A DNA stretch of 64,000 nt from Mastigias papua (lineage: Eukaryota; Cnidaria; Scyphozoa; Rhizostomeae; Mastigiidae), in the NCBI GenBank assembly GCA_964019165.1, contig OZ025269.1:7354669-7418668 (forward strand), written 5' to 3'. A model generated the notes under the pieces. It had not been told where the DNA came from. It searched no databases and saw nothing but the letters and a program-made list of their open reading frames with translations. Shown here in pieces: positions 13,271-27,800 of this stretch (its first letter is position 1; every line of letters begins with the position of its first letter). The position numbers and the translations under genes are program-made.

Positions 13271-15276
13271 CAGTAACTCCCATCTCCTCCCTCTCTAGCC
13301 CCTGATGTCAGGCAAAGAAAACACGAACTGCGGGAACTTAGTGAAAGCTTATAACTTTTCTACTTTTACTGCTCCCAATTTCTAATATCCTATGCTTGAA
13401 CCAAAGCTTTCTTGCTTGGCTATGCTTCTAATATCTTTAGTAGCCTTCAAAATGAACATAATTCTGTGTTTGTTGCTTGAAAAACTTGTCCACTATAAGC
13501 ATCCTTGGCCCAGGTGGTGAGAACGAAAGGAAACAGACTTCTCGCCCGAGAAAGTTACAAAGCAAAAGTTATATTTCGACTTGAAAGTTTGTGAGTGATT
13601 AAAAAGCTTTCAATGACACGCCAGATCATTGTATAAATGTAACCTCATTTTAAATCTTAGTCCACATGGAGAGGATTAGTCGAGTTGTTGAAGCTGCGCA
13701 CAAAGCTGTTTCCAAAGAGATAATGAATAAAACTGCGCAAGAACATTTTTATAACATGTTCTACCTTGAAGTAAAAAAAGCCCCATATATAAGTAGCCTC
13801 GAATCAAACTCCCCTCTTGTACAGCGTGAGTCATCTCATATTTCTTTCACTTTCATTTGTCTATAATGGATGTTATTATGACTAAGTTATAAATCAAGTT
13901 ATGAGTTATTATTTGATTTTACTAAGACAAAAAACCCCAGTAAAGCAGTATGCAAAAAAATTGATCGAATTACTGTGGACAAAAGGTTAAATGAAATGAT
14001 GCGAAAAGTGAATAAGCCCTTGTTTTTACGGCATTTAACATAGACCAGCTTACCTATCATTAATTCTTCTTCAATAGCCATTGCTTTTCAGCAATTCTAC
14101 CCCAGTTCCTACAAGTCAGAGGTGCCTCAAGAATTGACTTTAAGGAGCTTGGTAGTAGAACTGCCAAAAACCAAGCAATTCAAACTCGTAAATCCAAGGT
14201 GTCTTTTTAAAAAAATTCCTCTGATATCTAGCTGTGATAAACAATAGAGCATTGTACATTCGCATTAACAATTCAGTCAAACGATCATATTCTAGAAAAA
14301 TGTGAAGCTCAACCCCATTATGCCATTTTCTTTAGCAAGGTGCTTTAGGAAAATGAGCTTCTGAATACGAATAGGAGAATAGCTAATAAATAACGTATAC
14401 TTATGGATTTATTGTTGCTATTTTGCCGCTGTTTCACTAAGCATCAAATATTGATAAGAATACCTTTTTGATCTGAAATTTTATACTACATTTCACTCGA
14501 GTTACCATATTTTATACTAAGCTCACAAAATGCATGCTAAACCCGCAATTTTGTGCTTTTCCATGTCGTCTGGGAGGTCTGAAATCACTATTAATGCAAT
14601 GGTGTTGACTGGGATTTTATGTCAATTAAACAAACATGTAAACCTTTGTTTAATTCACTTTTTATTTCCACGCTATACCAAAATTTTCTGCCAAACTGTC
14701 ATTGTTGTCAACATTAGTAGGTTCTTTTGAGTTTAAAGTATTGCACTGTCTGTCTGTCGGTCGACATTTTGGTAACCCTCTTCACACTTGGAGGAGATTT
14801 GGAAATGAATATATTGGCTGTGAGCAGCTACAGTGACAGGCCCCTTATTCCATATTTACTGTACGGAACTAAGCAGTTATTTAAAGAAATGCCATTGGCA
14901 TCTGATTGAAATTGTGAAGAAGCTGTCAGAGAAACAGACGCAACAGAAGTTTCATGACGCTAATCCCTATTCGTATTCTTTTTTTGGATTTTGGATGGGA
15001 AGCATTAAAGGGTGCTCTGTTTGCTATATTTTGGTGATATGATCTAGTTATAGATCAGATCTTCAAAGCGTAACTGTTTTGCACGCTTAATTAGAAGAAC
15101 ACAGTTGTTCAAAAGAAAAATGTTACATCATCCACACAGCATTAAGCAAACTTAAGTATATCTTTAAAAGGCAGTAACTGTTTGCAAGCACAGAACCTAT
15201 CGGTTGTATAAAGAGTCCCATTTCAGGGAATAAGACAAGATGTCCAACGGAAGTCTATATTCTTCTAGCAAGTTAG
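13271..15276. other. Spacer between HYLS1 and the matrix gene 3' end
   Basis: This separates the HYLS1 5' end from the stop codon of the large gene; HYLS1 reads away from it and the large gene reads toward it. A 66-codon plus-strand open frame beginning at 13666 has no recognised relative and no supporting exon structure. Nothing else is visible. Confidence 0.4.
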
Positions 15277-15836
15277 TCAACATTTGGCATTAGAGAGGTT
15301 CTCCACTCCGATTCTTCTGATAAGACGGGACAGCTTTGCCATTGTGAAGCTCGATTCGTCTTCAAATCCAAACGAAATATCATCGTCATCTGTTTTCAAG
15401 TTCATAATTACAGTGAGCAAGGTTACTTGTTCCTCTGGGTATCTTCGCTGTATACTATCTAAGATTTGAAGATCAAACTTCTTCTGTGTGATCAAGACAA
15501 GAATCTTGTGTGGAGATAAAGATCCTTCCTTCTCAGTAAAAATGTGATTATAAAGGTGCTCAACTATTCCCGAATAGCCAGCAGAGTTCTCTGCTTTGTT
15601 TCTTGCAACTTTACTCATTAAATCATTCACAGCAGACTCTGATGGTATTGCTTGGAATGGGTATTTCATATGAAGCTTTCTATCAAATGTTGACAAAGAT
15701 ACTTTGTAGGCACTTGAAGACAATTTTAGAAGAAACTGACGTAAGAAGTCTTGAACCTTGTCCCATTTTCTGTCAGAGATATTCCTAGACGCTTCTACAA
15801 CCACTGCGACATCTTTGAATGATGCTATGCACTGAC
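15277..15836 (-). CDS. Matrix gene terminal exon 22: degenerate second vWA domain
   Basis: The exon follows the vWA fold ([61 protein letters not shown]) but its MIDAS is lost. The DxSxS position reads EASRN and the (T)DGxS loop reads TQKKF. It is therefore unlikely to bind metal in the usual way. The protein ends LSNAKC and TGA at 15279-15277, with no membrane anchor. Confidence 0.87.
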
Positions 15837-18800
15837 CTGTGAAACAATGATGGAATTCTGTAATGAAATTTTGTTGACTGAAACAGAATTACATTATTCA
15901 AGTAACAGTCATAAGTTGTCTACATGAACAACTGATACAAGCACTATCCCATGACAAAAATACTTGACCTTTCGCTTGAAAACAGTGGCCTACCTAAAAT
16001 GGAAACTACAATGATTGCAATGTGCTTTGCGGTAAACGGTTTTATGTTAGCAACTGTGAATATGTTTGCTCAGAAATTGCATAACAAGGCATCTGTACAA
16101 AAGTAGTGCTCAAAGAACTCTAAAGTACGACATGTCAAGAATCACTAGAGCACGAAAATCGGCAACAAATTTTAGACATATTGAAGAGCTTTTCTCCGGT
16201 CCGACAGCCATCGGAGTATGAAACGTCGGATAACGACCGAAAGGTGAACCTAATGACAGCATAGAAACAAAATGTTAAGTCAAGATGCCCTCTGAGAAAT
16301 TCACATGTAGTGGGCATCTGAAAATAATTCCTATAATGGAAAAAAAGGTGGCATTTGAAGACCTGTTGGCAGTTTCTTCTCCTAATAAAACTATTCAAAG
16401 CATCTCTAATGATAATGGTGCAAAATCAACTAAGTCCCAGCATCTAGCCTCTTTTTCAATGCATTTGTCATGGTAGTGTTGAGAGAAGTATTTAACAAGA
16501 TACTTGATAATTGTTACTGTACGTGCTACGTATAATTTCAGCAGAATTCATGCTTTTCAAATTCCCGCACATCCTCCATCATAGAAATCCTTCAACTACA
16601 AAACGCTACGCATCAACTCTCATTTTCTTATACAGTACAATAAACTTACCTTTCAATGACATTGCCGTTATCCTCCTTGATGCACTGATCAACTGATCGA
16701 AATTGCTGTACTGGATAACGTTCTCAGTCTTCGGAAATGAGGCAATAGCTCTCAATTCAGCAGGATCAACTTGATCTCCAACACCTATCGAAATAACTTT
16801 AATACCTGTACGTTGGATTCTCATGGAAACTCGACGTGACAGAGAAAATCCAGGCACCCCTGCAACTGCTGTTGATTGGCCGTCTGTCATTACAAAAAGA
16901 AGTTTTTTCCTTCCTTCTACAGAGTTTTTCTGAAATTCAGTGCCAGCACGAAGAAGACCCATATATGTCATTGTCAGTCCTCCATAGTAGGGCAAACTGT
17001 CAACGGCTTTTTTAACATCTTCTTTACTGTACCGTTCAAGAGGGATTCGCACTCTTACAAGGTTATTGTAAGTGATGACCCCAACACGCAAATCGCTTTC
17101 ATCGTTAACAAACTCTTCAATGAACTTGCGTACAAACGATTTCACTTTCACCCAATTGCGCCTACGTATGCTGCTTGATGAGTCCAATGCAAATATAATG
17201 TCAGAATTCTGTAGCTCTGTTGTGAAGATTAAGAATAGATCTTCAGAAAGTAAATAATGAATTACCATGAAACCTCTATTACATATTCATCCAAATATAT
17301 ATCTAATGAAAACTTTTCCACAAGTAAAGATTAAAAACACTCATCATATATACTGCAACCAACTGTGTCCTTAATCAAGAGCTATTGAGTACGGACAACC
17401 AAATGCAATTTTCTACGGAAGTTATTTTCTCAGGAAGTAAGTTACAGGGAAGTAACTTTGGATGGAAAAAACTTTCTACTAAAAGGAAGTTTTAAGGAAG
17501 CACTTTTGTACATTCTTCATATGTACAGTTTTCCATGCAATCACCTGCACTACCACAGGGGGTTGTAAAGACGTTAAAAGGTAATAGTAGGAGGCATGTC
17601 GTGCTAAAATAATGGCTCAAATTGCAATTTTGGCTATGAGCGGGTATTTTTGGCAAATAAAGAAAAAGACGCATAAATGAACAGTTACCATTCATTTCAT
17701 TTAGAAATGCAACATGATTCCTATCATTGATGATCATTAAAATTAAAATGAATTGAACTGAAATCGAATTGAATTTGTGATTGATGATGTATGTGTGTTC
17801 AAATCGGCATATCAATATAACTGATTTTACCTGGCTTGACACAATGATGTCTGTTAGTGGATCCAACCTGCTTCGTTACTTCGGTTGCATCACATCGATG
17901 ACAGAATGTCTTTCCGGGCTTGTCCTGGTATGTACCAATACCACATGGATAGCAAATTCCCGCAATACCATAAGAACCGGCATGACACTGGACTGTGAAA
18001 AAGATCCGCAAATTATTAAACAACAGTGCTGCAAGAAACTGGCGCTGATTAAACTCTGGTAACTACTACCACTACATTACAAGAAAGCATTCAGAAGCGT
18101 AAATATTCAAAGTGAAATATCATAATAAAACGAATTTCTGGGACAGCTTCTAGTACCAACTAATAGACTGCTAAGCAATGAATTTATCGTATAGAACTAT
18201 ATGTACGGTAACATATTTCTAAGTTGACTCAGAAATGCTACATATTATCTTAAGCTGTATAGATCGAGGCTTCGCCTTACGTTTAATTTTATGATACTTG
18301 CTAGACACAGTTTGCAAAATGCATCTCACTAAATTTATTACGACAACTAGAGTCCTTTGAAGAATCAGAAATTGAATCTTTCATCGATACTTACGGCAAG
18401 TGAATCCATTTTCATGCATATAGTATCCGGGTCCACACAATTCACCATTAAAGTCCAACCTCATTGACTTCTCAAGCGAATCAACAATAGACCGTCCTCT
18501 ATTTTTCTTTAAGCCATTGATAACTTTTTCAACAGAAGTCTTTAATCCCTTGCGAGAGCTTATAATTCTCCGCAACATCTCTATCTCTGTAATTCCTGAT
18601 CTTTGATCGCTTTCCTCTGCTGTTTCAGTCACACTGATTTGCACCGTCACATCTCTCCCACTCTGGAATTCATATGAAACGTTAACATTCTGTTTGGAGG
18701 AGAGCCCGCCATCTGAAATAACTTTATTTTTTATCGAATTCCTATCAAGTGAGCCACTTCTGCCCAAAGGAATATCAAATGAAAGGCTGACTCTCTGGGA

Positions 18801-21800
18801 AGGAAGTTTGCTTTTGAGAACATCGAGTCTTGCTTTCCTGCTGCTGATAATACCAAATGGGTTTCGAACGATGCAATGATAAAATCCACCGTTAGATACA
18901 TCGGGCTTGTCAAATCTAAGAACAGAGTCTGTGTGATTGATTCGAACTACAATCTTTGAGTCAAATGGTTGATAGTACCAGGATATTGATGCTGGAGGAT
19001 CAGATGTAACATTGCAAGCAAAATAAGGCACGACCTCCTTAGGAATGGAGCTATAATACCTAAAATCGGACGGTTCTTTGGCCAATACTGGTTTGCTTCT
19101 TACCACTATCAAAGTCTCTTCCGAGGAATTCGCTCCGATAGTGTTCAATGCAATACATCTGTAAGTACCTTGTGAACTGTACTCGACCTTTAGATGCAAC
19201 ACACTACTATCCTCTGATAACATAGTAACATTGTTGAATTGCCAAGCGTATTTCACAGGTTTTAAATCTGACTTAGCTACGCAACTAATAAACAAATCAT
19301 TGCCTACAATTGCATCAACTTTTGGTGGCGTATCGAGTGTCACTTGTGGAGCTTTTGAACAAAATGCAGATGAAAGTACAATCTTACGGAATACTACTTG
19401 CATCTTGGAAGTGGCCTTTGAAAATTTTTCCAATGAATCAAGAAGAGGAAGGCTCATCGTTTCACTCTCTAAATCGTTAATATAAGACCTGAAAGTGGAT
19501 GCTTCAATTTTGGCCATGATTGGGAGTTCTTCTAGCTGTCTATATGACTCCTTCATGCAATCCATGAAATTCAAACATTTTGTGAGATTAGCCGCCCCTG
19601 TAATAATTTCCATATCGTCAGTCCACTCTTTGTATAGTATTTTGGCAGTATAACGCTTCATATCACTATCTAATTGAGTCCTCAACGTGTTTAACAGATC
19701 ACCCTGACCTTTAAACTCAGCTTTGACAGACTGACTGAGCTTTGACTTAATTTCATCAAGTGATCGACTAATATGGTCTCGTTTTCCCACAAAATCATTA
19801 ACTTTCCTGGTCAGATGGCTAATTTTTTGTTGTAAAAATGAGAAAATGGTATTAGACACCAGACATACTTTATCTGCATTGGTCAGATTTGGAGGGATAC
19901 TGACAGAGTGCTGTAAGAACAGAGCTTTATTTTGTTGTTGTAAAGCACCATCTAATGATCGGCGTCTTCTCAACTTGCTACTGCAAAAGGTCTCTTGTGC
20001 CAATCTTTTGGCACCACTTGCCAGAGAAACTGCTGCATCTCCAAGATTAAGAATAAATCCTTTTTCGCCGATGCTCCCCACTTTGGCTCTTTCAAGATTT
20101 ACTCGAATAAAGAGTTCTTCTCTACTACGAGGGTTTGCATCAAACTTAATCCTTTTAACTACAACTGGCCTAGATATCCCACCCACTCTACTTAAACATT
20201 GTTCTAATGCGAAATTCTCCGCAAAGTTTACCATACCTATGTTTGCCAGCTTTACTTCTAACTTGGCTTGCTTCAGTTTAGCCTCTACCTTCTCATAATC
20301 GCGCTTTGCAGCAAAATATTTTTTCTCAGAAATAATTAAGTCAGGCAATATAGATCTTGCATTTGACTCTGCATTTTGTAGCTTATCAAAAGAATCATTA
20401 TACTTTCCAGCACTCTCCATTTGTTGCCTAACATAAATACGCCTCCTCTCAATGTTACGAATGTTATCCTGCGTGCAAACGGGATCCTGGGCAATGACAC
20501 ATGTATTATTATTTGCACAACCACACTCTGACGGATTTCCATATCCGGACTTTACACTTTTGGTTAAGTTAGAACACACTGCTTCCTTCCATTTTTTTGT
20601 AACTGGCTCAAAGGTTCTTAGGCTGCAATCCACTTGCCGGTTTATGACCTATCAACAAAGAGAAAAGAAACACTTTCTAAACGCCTTTTCTTCATATATT
20701 GTTTCTTCCAAACATATGAAATTGTGCATGGAATGATGATAAAAAGTGAAACCAATCTAACGTAACAAAGAACCATCCTAGTTTGTTTCATACTATTCAA
20801 CATAGGGAAATACATTTTAACTGATATTATATGTAGCAAAATACTGCAAGATCGCAATTGAAAATGTGACCTTTACCTTCTGTAACACAACTACATTCAT
20901 AATACAGAAACATGAGGTGTATGTAGAATCCTCAACAGAAAAACAAAATTAACAGCAGAAAATTTTGGAATAACAGACTACGTAGAATATCTATTCAATG
21001 TTGTGATGCTCTTACAAATACATATGGACAGATTCTAAGATATTTCATTAATCAGGAAAACTGACATACATGATAAGCTACGAAGAGCACAAGTATTTTA
21101 GAAAATTCACAAATATTACCTGTTTGTATACTTCGTATGTTTCACTACATGATGAGAAAAGACCACCAAAAATGCCACCAATAATTCCTCCCACGACCGC
21201 ACCGATAGGTCCTCCAACAAGTCCTCCAACTCCAGCACCTATTGCACCCAGAGCACCAGAGAGCCGACGGGATTTCCCTCTTTTGCATGTTCCAGTATAG
21301 TAAGGTATGAAACGGTACTCTGTTAGTGCACATTGTGTTTTTAATGGTTTCTCAACGGTTGTCGTTGCTTTCCTATCTGCAAGTTGACAAGCAAGTGTAT
21401 TGACATCTACATTCACTGCATCCTGACAAATGCAATAAACAGGAACAGAGATGCAAGTGTCATTACATGTCAGAAATGGGTATAGTGCATTTAACTTCTT
21501 TTCAATATTCTTGAAAAATGCTGTAACACGGTATGACCTGAAAGTAATCAAGGAAGTGTTTAAATTCGTTATTGCTGTTGCATACCGTGATTTCATTTCC
21601 TCATATTTCATCTCGGCTTTCTTAAATAACTTAAATTTTCCGACTTTATCCGATTCCATCTTTTGAATTGAGCTGTTGACGCCATTTATTTGTGATGATG
21701 CATTTCGATGTCTTTCTCTGATTAATTCTGATGTTGCTTGAATGTAGTCTTTGATTTGCCTCTCGATGGTTCTTGAAATATCTGAACCTTCAGGAGCTGC

Positions 21801-24800
21801 GCCGGTAATTGTAAAATATATGTTTTGCCAATTTGATGCTTTTGAAATGTCTGCTCTGACTTCAATGTCAAATTCTATCTTAGCGTGTAGTCTAAATGCT
21901 GGCAATACAATTCTGGCTTTATCCTGGTCAATTTCGAGTATTCTTGATAAACTAGTGCCAAAAATCTTTGTACTAACACTGAACTTGACATTAAACTTTT
22001 CACTGGTCTTTGAAACTCTAGCTTCTAGTGTTGCTCCTTGTCTCACTTTGAAATGGCCAGACAAAGTCACATTTCTGCGGAATGTTGCATTTATAAACAA
22101 GCTGCCACCAGATGTTGCTTTACTGTCTTCATCTTTTATTGATACGTCAAGATCATCAAAACAAAGAGCTTGGAAACAGAGTTTACCAAAATACTGTATA
22201 ACCACTCCTGAGTATGTTTCAGTCACTGACGTCGTTTTAGGGATAACTAGGAGCTTTCTGGCAACTTGGAGAGATCTTTTAAGCACTTTCAATTGGCTAA
22301 GGACTGCCCTCTTTTGCGAATTTCTGCTTTGTAGAAATGATACACGAGTCACCAACATGTCTGCAAGATCATTTCCATTTTTTGCCAAGGATATTACCGA
22401 AAATAGAGATTTATATGCTACACCATATTCTACTGTCGGGGACGATAGTTTTTTGATAGCCATGTTTATTACCGACTTTGAGGTTGTGCTGAACTTCATT
22501 AAGCCCTCATACTCAGTCTTGAAAACAGAGCGACTTCTTCTTAAGTTACGCATGATCGACGACAAAATACGCTGAAGAGAAATACGCATTCTACGCAAGA
22601 TTGACAGAATTGGTGCTTTGTTGTTTATACCATTAACGTTTCCTCCAAACAATCCATAAAATATCCTAGCAGTGAATTCGGCTTTTGATTCTGGGTGAAA
22701 TGATACAATTGAAGTTTCTTGGAAAGAAGAAATTTCTGATCTAGTGATCAAACTCAAGCCATACATTCTATTGCTGTGTTGTAAAGATGGGGGCATCCCT
22801 GAGCAAGAAAACATATATTCAAATTATGCTATTGAATAAAAAACTATCTAAATTTAATGAAATAAAAAACTATTCTAGATTAATACTTGCTGAAGGCTCA
22901 TGAAATGGAAAACCACAAAGCTATCGGGCTTCTCTGGATATGACACTAACTGGCATCAACCGAGAAGATCCTGTCATTGCTATAAAATTGAACAGATTTT
23001 GGAGACACACCATGGAATTTGGTGTGATACAAAAAAGTCCGAAAATGTAAAAAACAAAGTACTCTAAACAATTTGAGCAAATGAAGTGACATAATAGGAA
23101 AGGAATACTTCTAAAGAGGCAAGGACCAAAGGACAGAATATCAATGATGGTATGGAATAGTGATACACACAATTCTAAAATGCACCATATCTTTATTAGC
23201 TAGTCGAAATAACTTCCAATGCAGACATAAATAAGTCAGTTATTATTTGTCATTTGTTCCATGCAGCAAGTTGTATCAAACTAAACGCCCCTACGGATGG
23301 TAAAAATGGCAAATTCCCAGGTTTGTATACAATCATAAATCAAACAAATAAGCTTTTTCTCTAATAAATATTATTATACTTTTTGCACAGTTATGAAGGA
23401 ATCATGAAAGGAAGGAGAAGCAAACTGATTTAATCGTACCAAGTGCACCATATGCAATCCCATCTCTATCTTCAATACTGAAACGGATGAGCTTGCCACC
23501 AGCTTTAATTGATATAAAAGTTTTCACTTCACCTTTGTAGATGTATTTAAGTGGCTTTGTGAATCTGTCACTGGCAGCCTGCAACAAAAACAATGGAAAC
23601 AATGAAATCGATAGCTGCATTAAGGATCAGTCAAATTTTCCACTATACAATATATAAGGTATCCTTGTAATGTTATAGTCTAGGGCCATGAATGAAAAAT
23701 TTATAAGTAAGTCAAGTATACAGGTTGTTTTACAGCAAAGCGATTACAAAGTGGATAGCGATATTTCCTATAGCACGAAAAACGGAAACATTCTTTTAGT
23801 ATACAGAAAGATTTTTCGTCCGACACTCGTCAGAGCATGAAACGTTGGATAACGACCGAAAGGTGAACTGAAATATATAGCCAGATGGGGTTACACGTGA
23901 TATGATGAATAATGGGCGCATTATTCACAATATTACGTGTATCCGCATCTGGCTTTATATTTCAGTTCACCTTTCGGTCGTTATCCGACGTTTCATACTT
24001 TGAAGAATGTCGGATGAAAAAGCTCTCAGTATGCCAAAAGAATGTTCCTGCTTTTTCATGCTATAGTGAAGTTCTGCAGTACCAACAGACTTTTCACATA
24101 GCGATATTTACAAAATATGGTAGAAATCAAGAAATTCTGATTCATCTTATGAAGTATCTAAGAAGTATCGATCATTTCTAGAACACGGGTATCGAAAGTG
24201 CTAGTTTGGACCAAATACATAAAAATGAACAAAATGTGCATTGCTAAGTTAAAAACAAATCAAGACTATAATTTTAAATGCAGCATAAAAGCTTACTGCG
24301 GGACAATGAAACCTATACTGTGGGTTAACTACGTGACACATGACAAATAACTGTTTTCTACCAATAGACTAAGAACAATTATTGACTAAACTGATTAATA
24401 CTTAGTAGCTAACTTGTCATTAAGGATGCTAATCATAGAATATATACAAAAGACAGGCTGTAGAAAAGAAGAAGGAAATACCATCGTAAATACACGAATG
24501 TAATTAATGGTATGGTGAACTGCAAATACTGGAAATCATGGCAGTAAGCTGCCTACTCTTCCGAAGAACATAAGACACAATATATGATAGTACATGAATG
24601 AGTTGAGTGGAATACCGGAGCCCGTCGTTATAAATTACATAATACACTATCGTAAAAGTTCACCCAGGGTATTAAAATAGGATATGATAATATACATAGT
24701 GAACTTACACGATCTAGTCCATCTGAAAGTAATGATAATTCACCATTACCAATTACATCAACAAATTTATTTTTGAGACCCAAAGAAACACGGAGCCAGA

Positions 24801-27800
24801 TGTTGCTGTTAAAGCATTCATCAGATACATCGTTAATCTTAATGCACTTTGCCTTGGTTGATGACTCGTTTCCAAATCCAAACCCTAAAATCCGCAAATT
24901 CATATATTTCACACCAATAGATTTCAACTGCGGTGTTAAATCGAGACTTTTATCCCTAGGCAACGAGAAATAAACTTTCTTTCGGCAAATGTCTGTAAAT
25001 ACACATGTGGGATTGGAACTCTCAACTGTCTCTTTGAATCCATGGATTTGCAATGTAACAGGCATGAACAATAGTTGAGTAGCATATACTGAAGGCAGAA
25101 ACTTCATTGGTTTATTCTGGCAGATTGCCAGTTGTTTGATGTTATGGCTTTTCAATATCATGCTTTGTAAGTTACTGACATGAAATCCATTGTAGCCATA
25201 AAGCATATCAACCCTCATCCAATTCGGAATTAGTTCTCTCAGTGCTTTTAGAGCTGCTCTTGCAAACAAATTCTGCTTAATCAAAAACCCATGCTCTGCC
25301 GCTGTGTATTTTCCATTCATACACAAGTCCTCAGGAACACAAAACTTGGGTCCTGATTTCAAAACACCATTTAATTCCTTGCTAACAGTTAAAGCACCTT
25401 TCCTTGCATACATCGAGTAAGCCATGCCTCGAACTGGAAGTGTGACTCCACCTAACGATAGAGGAATTCTCAATTTATCAACAGATACTGACTGGTATCC
25501 TAGGGATCCAGAGGATTTCCAGAGACAAGAGGAAAGCAGGTTTATCTTCTGCTTGTTTGGGCATTTGTCTAACTGCATTGTATGGCATTGCTTCGAAGTG
25601 AAATCTACATCTGGAATTTGATTTATTTCCTCACGTGGATCACTAGGTGCAACAAAGACCAATGTGTCTGCAATTGGTGAGAATCGCTTGGCACTTGCAC
25701 CTGACAAACCGTACCGTATTCTTATCAATCCAGGGCTTCTAGGATTGACTTTAAATTTCGCTTTTGTCAATGGCGATCTACAACAACAAATGATATGATT
25801 GGTTTCTTTCTCTGAACCTAGTGACATAAAATAGTTTAAGTTTTATCGCTACTGCAGATATTATCTTTGACATTCTGGGATTCAAAAGCATATATAATTT
25901 AAGGATGAATAACTGAGCAATCCGCATTTAAATACTGCATACTTCCAAATTTTCTTCTGAGCTGAACGCGATAAATGAATTTCAGTGTAAATACACCATA
26001 GAGATATCGACTATTTAGCAAAGATACAGTCTATATGCAGATATCATTCAAATATCATGTAATGGAACAGAGAAGGAATGCAGAAGGAAAAAGTACAAGG
26101 ACGCCTGTATCCTCAGGGTACGAACTACACTTAAACTATGGATAGGTATGTGACCCCTGTCATAATTGTAATAGCATTAAACGCACTTTTAGAATTGATA
26201 TTAGGTATCTGAATGTGTTGATTGAATCCTCGTAATCTTGATCAATGTCCTTGATGTACTTAAATTAAATACATACTAAATAAACAAAAAAGAAACGACA
26301 GATAGAAAAACTCCTGCAAAAAATCGTATAACAGAAAGGATGCAGGAAATGCAGTATAGCTGGACTAATGGTCAGCAAATAAATGCATGCTGTTCTGTAG
26401 TGAAGCCCTGACATTCGAATGCTAGAAACCACAATTCAACGCTTTATCTGAATTTCAACAAAGACATCTACACGGCGTATGTTTTCAAACTCGTGTGAAA
26501 CTCGGCTTTTGAGGGCATACAGTCAATACATCAAAAGCGCATCTTGATCACACAAACAAACACATACCGTATTTCTATTCTCTTAGGGATGAATGTTACA
26601 TCACCATTTAATGCTTGCGGTGTTATGATCAATTGCTTGTCCGGTTTTCCATGTACCTCAATCCAATCTGTAGATTTACCATAAACAAGTGGTGGGAATA
26701 TGGGCATGGACACAACGCCAATATCACAATTTTCACCAACGAATCCAGTTCCCGAACAGTCACATTGGTATGTAGATGACGGTTGGAGCCTACAAATTCC
26801 ATTGTTTTTGCATGGGTTTGGTTGGCAAACCTTCGACTCTACAATAATAAAACAATAATATACAAAATATAAAATTGACAAAAATACCACAATAGCAAAA
26901 TTATGACGAAGGGAAGCAAAACTCTGCCAAAAACATTTGGTAGCCTCCAGACGCCAGGATAAAGTCTTGAACATTCTCGAATTCCAAATTCTATTTTCTC
27001 TATGATATGACGAACAGGTCAACTTTTTAAGGAATTTGACATAGCAGCGAAAATGAAACCTAGAAATGACAATGGATATATTAAGTCAAGGTGAATAATC
27101 TCCGCAAATAAGATAACATCAAATTCAATTCAATCCTAGGGCATATAATATTACACCCGTTTAAATCAAACTATTTGTAGCTAAGTTATAATTCAGTCTT
27201 CAGCTGACGTAACTAATATTTGCTATATGGACATCCAATGAGGATATTCACCATCCATGTGACAATGATGTCATGCCCTTCACGATTGGTCAGATCATTT
27301 TGGAGCAATATCCCTACGTAACTTAACTGGCTCATAACCTTATTATTCTGATAAATTTATTCATTGAAGTGAACTCAGATCTCAGATCATATTCAATGCA
27401 TTGCATCAATATCTCCTTGCTCAAGTATCAGATGCTGGACTTGATGTTGTTAGGATGAATCCTAAGGACTTTTGGCACTCACTACTGCATGGGAAGCCAA
27501 ATGGAAATACATTTGTCAACAGGATCATTTCAGAAGCTCCTATTTCTTTCATGAAATCTTCTCAATGGTTTACTTAAAATTATGGAGTAAAAACAGCTGA
27601 ACCCTTATTAGTTGACTCCTTCTGTCTGTTTCTCTCTTTTTGTTTTTTATCCCAAAGTGCAGTGGGGTGCATGTAAATATGCTGGGGGTATCTCTGGGTT
27701 ATACTATCTTAATATTCATACTTAGGGTGTGTTGCATGCCACCGGTTTGTATACGAGCGTTCTGTAGGAGGATATTCTCGGCAAAGCAACTACACTTCAT

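Noticed and set aside
13666..13866. Plus-strand open frame starting MERISRVVEAAHKAVSKEI as a divergent gene
   Set aside because: Only the first 40 or so residues look protein-like; no continuation exon or family match could be found.
17492..17575. Extra cysteine-rich exon ([16 protein letters not shown]) before the vWA exon
   Set aside because: Exons 20 and 21 already join in phase, and the splice signals around this stretch are poor.
19846..20298. 150-codon plus-strand open frame
   Set aside because: Antisense shadow of matrix gene exon 19.
21751..22575. 274-codon plus-strand open frame
   Set aside because: It lies antisense to matrix gene exon 18, resembles nothing known, and has no exon structure of its own.
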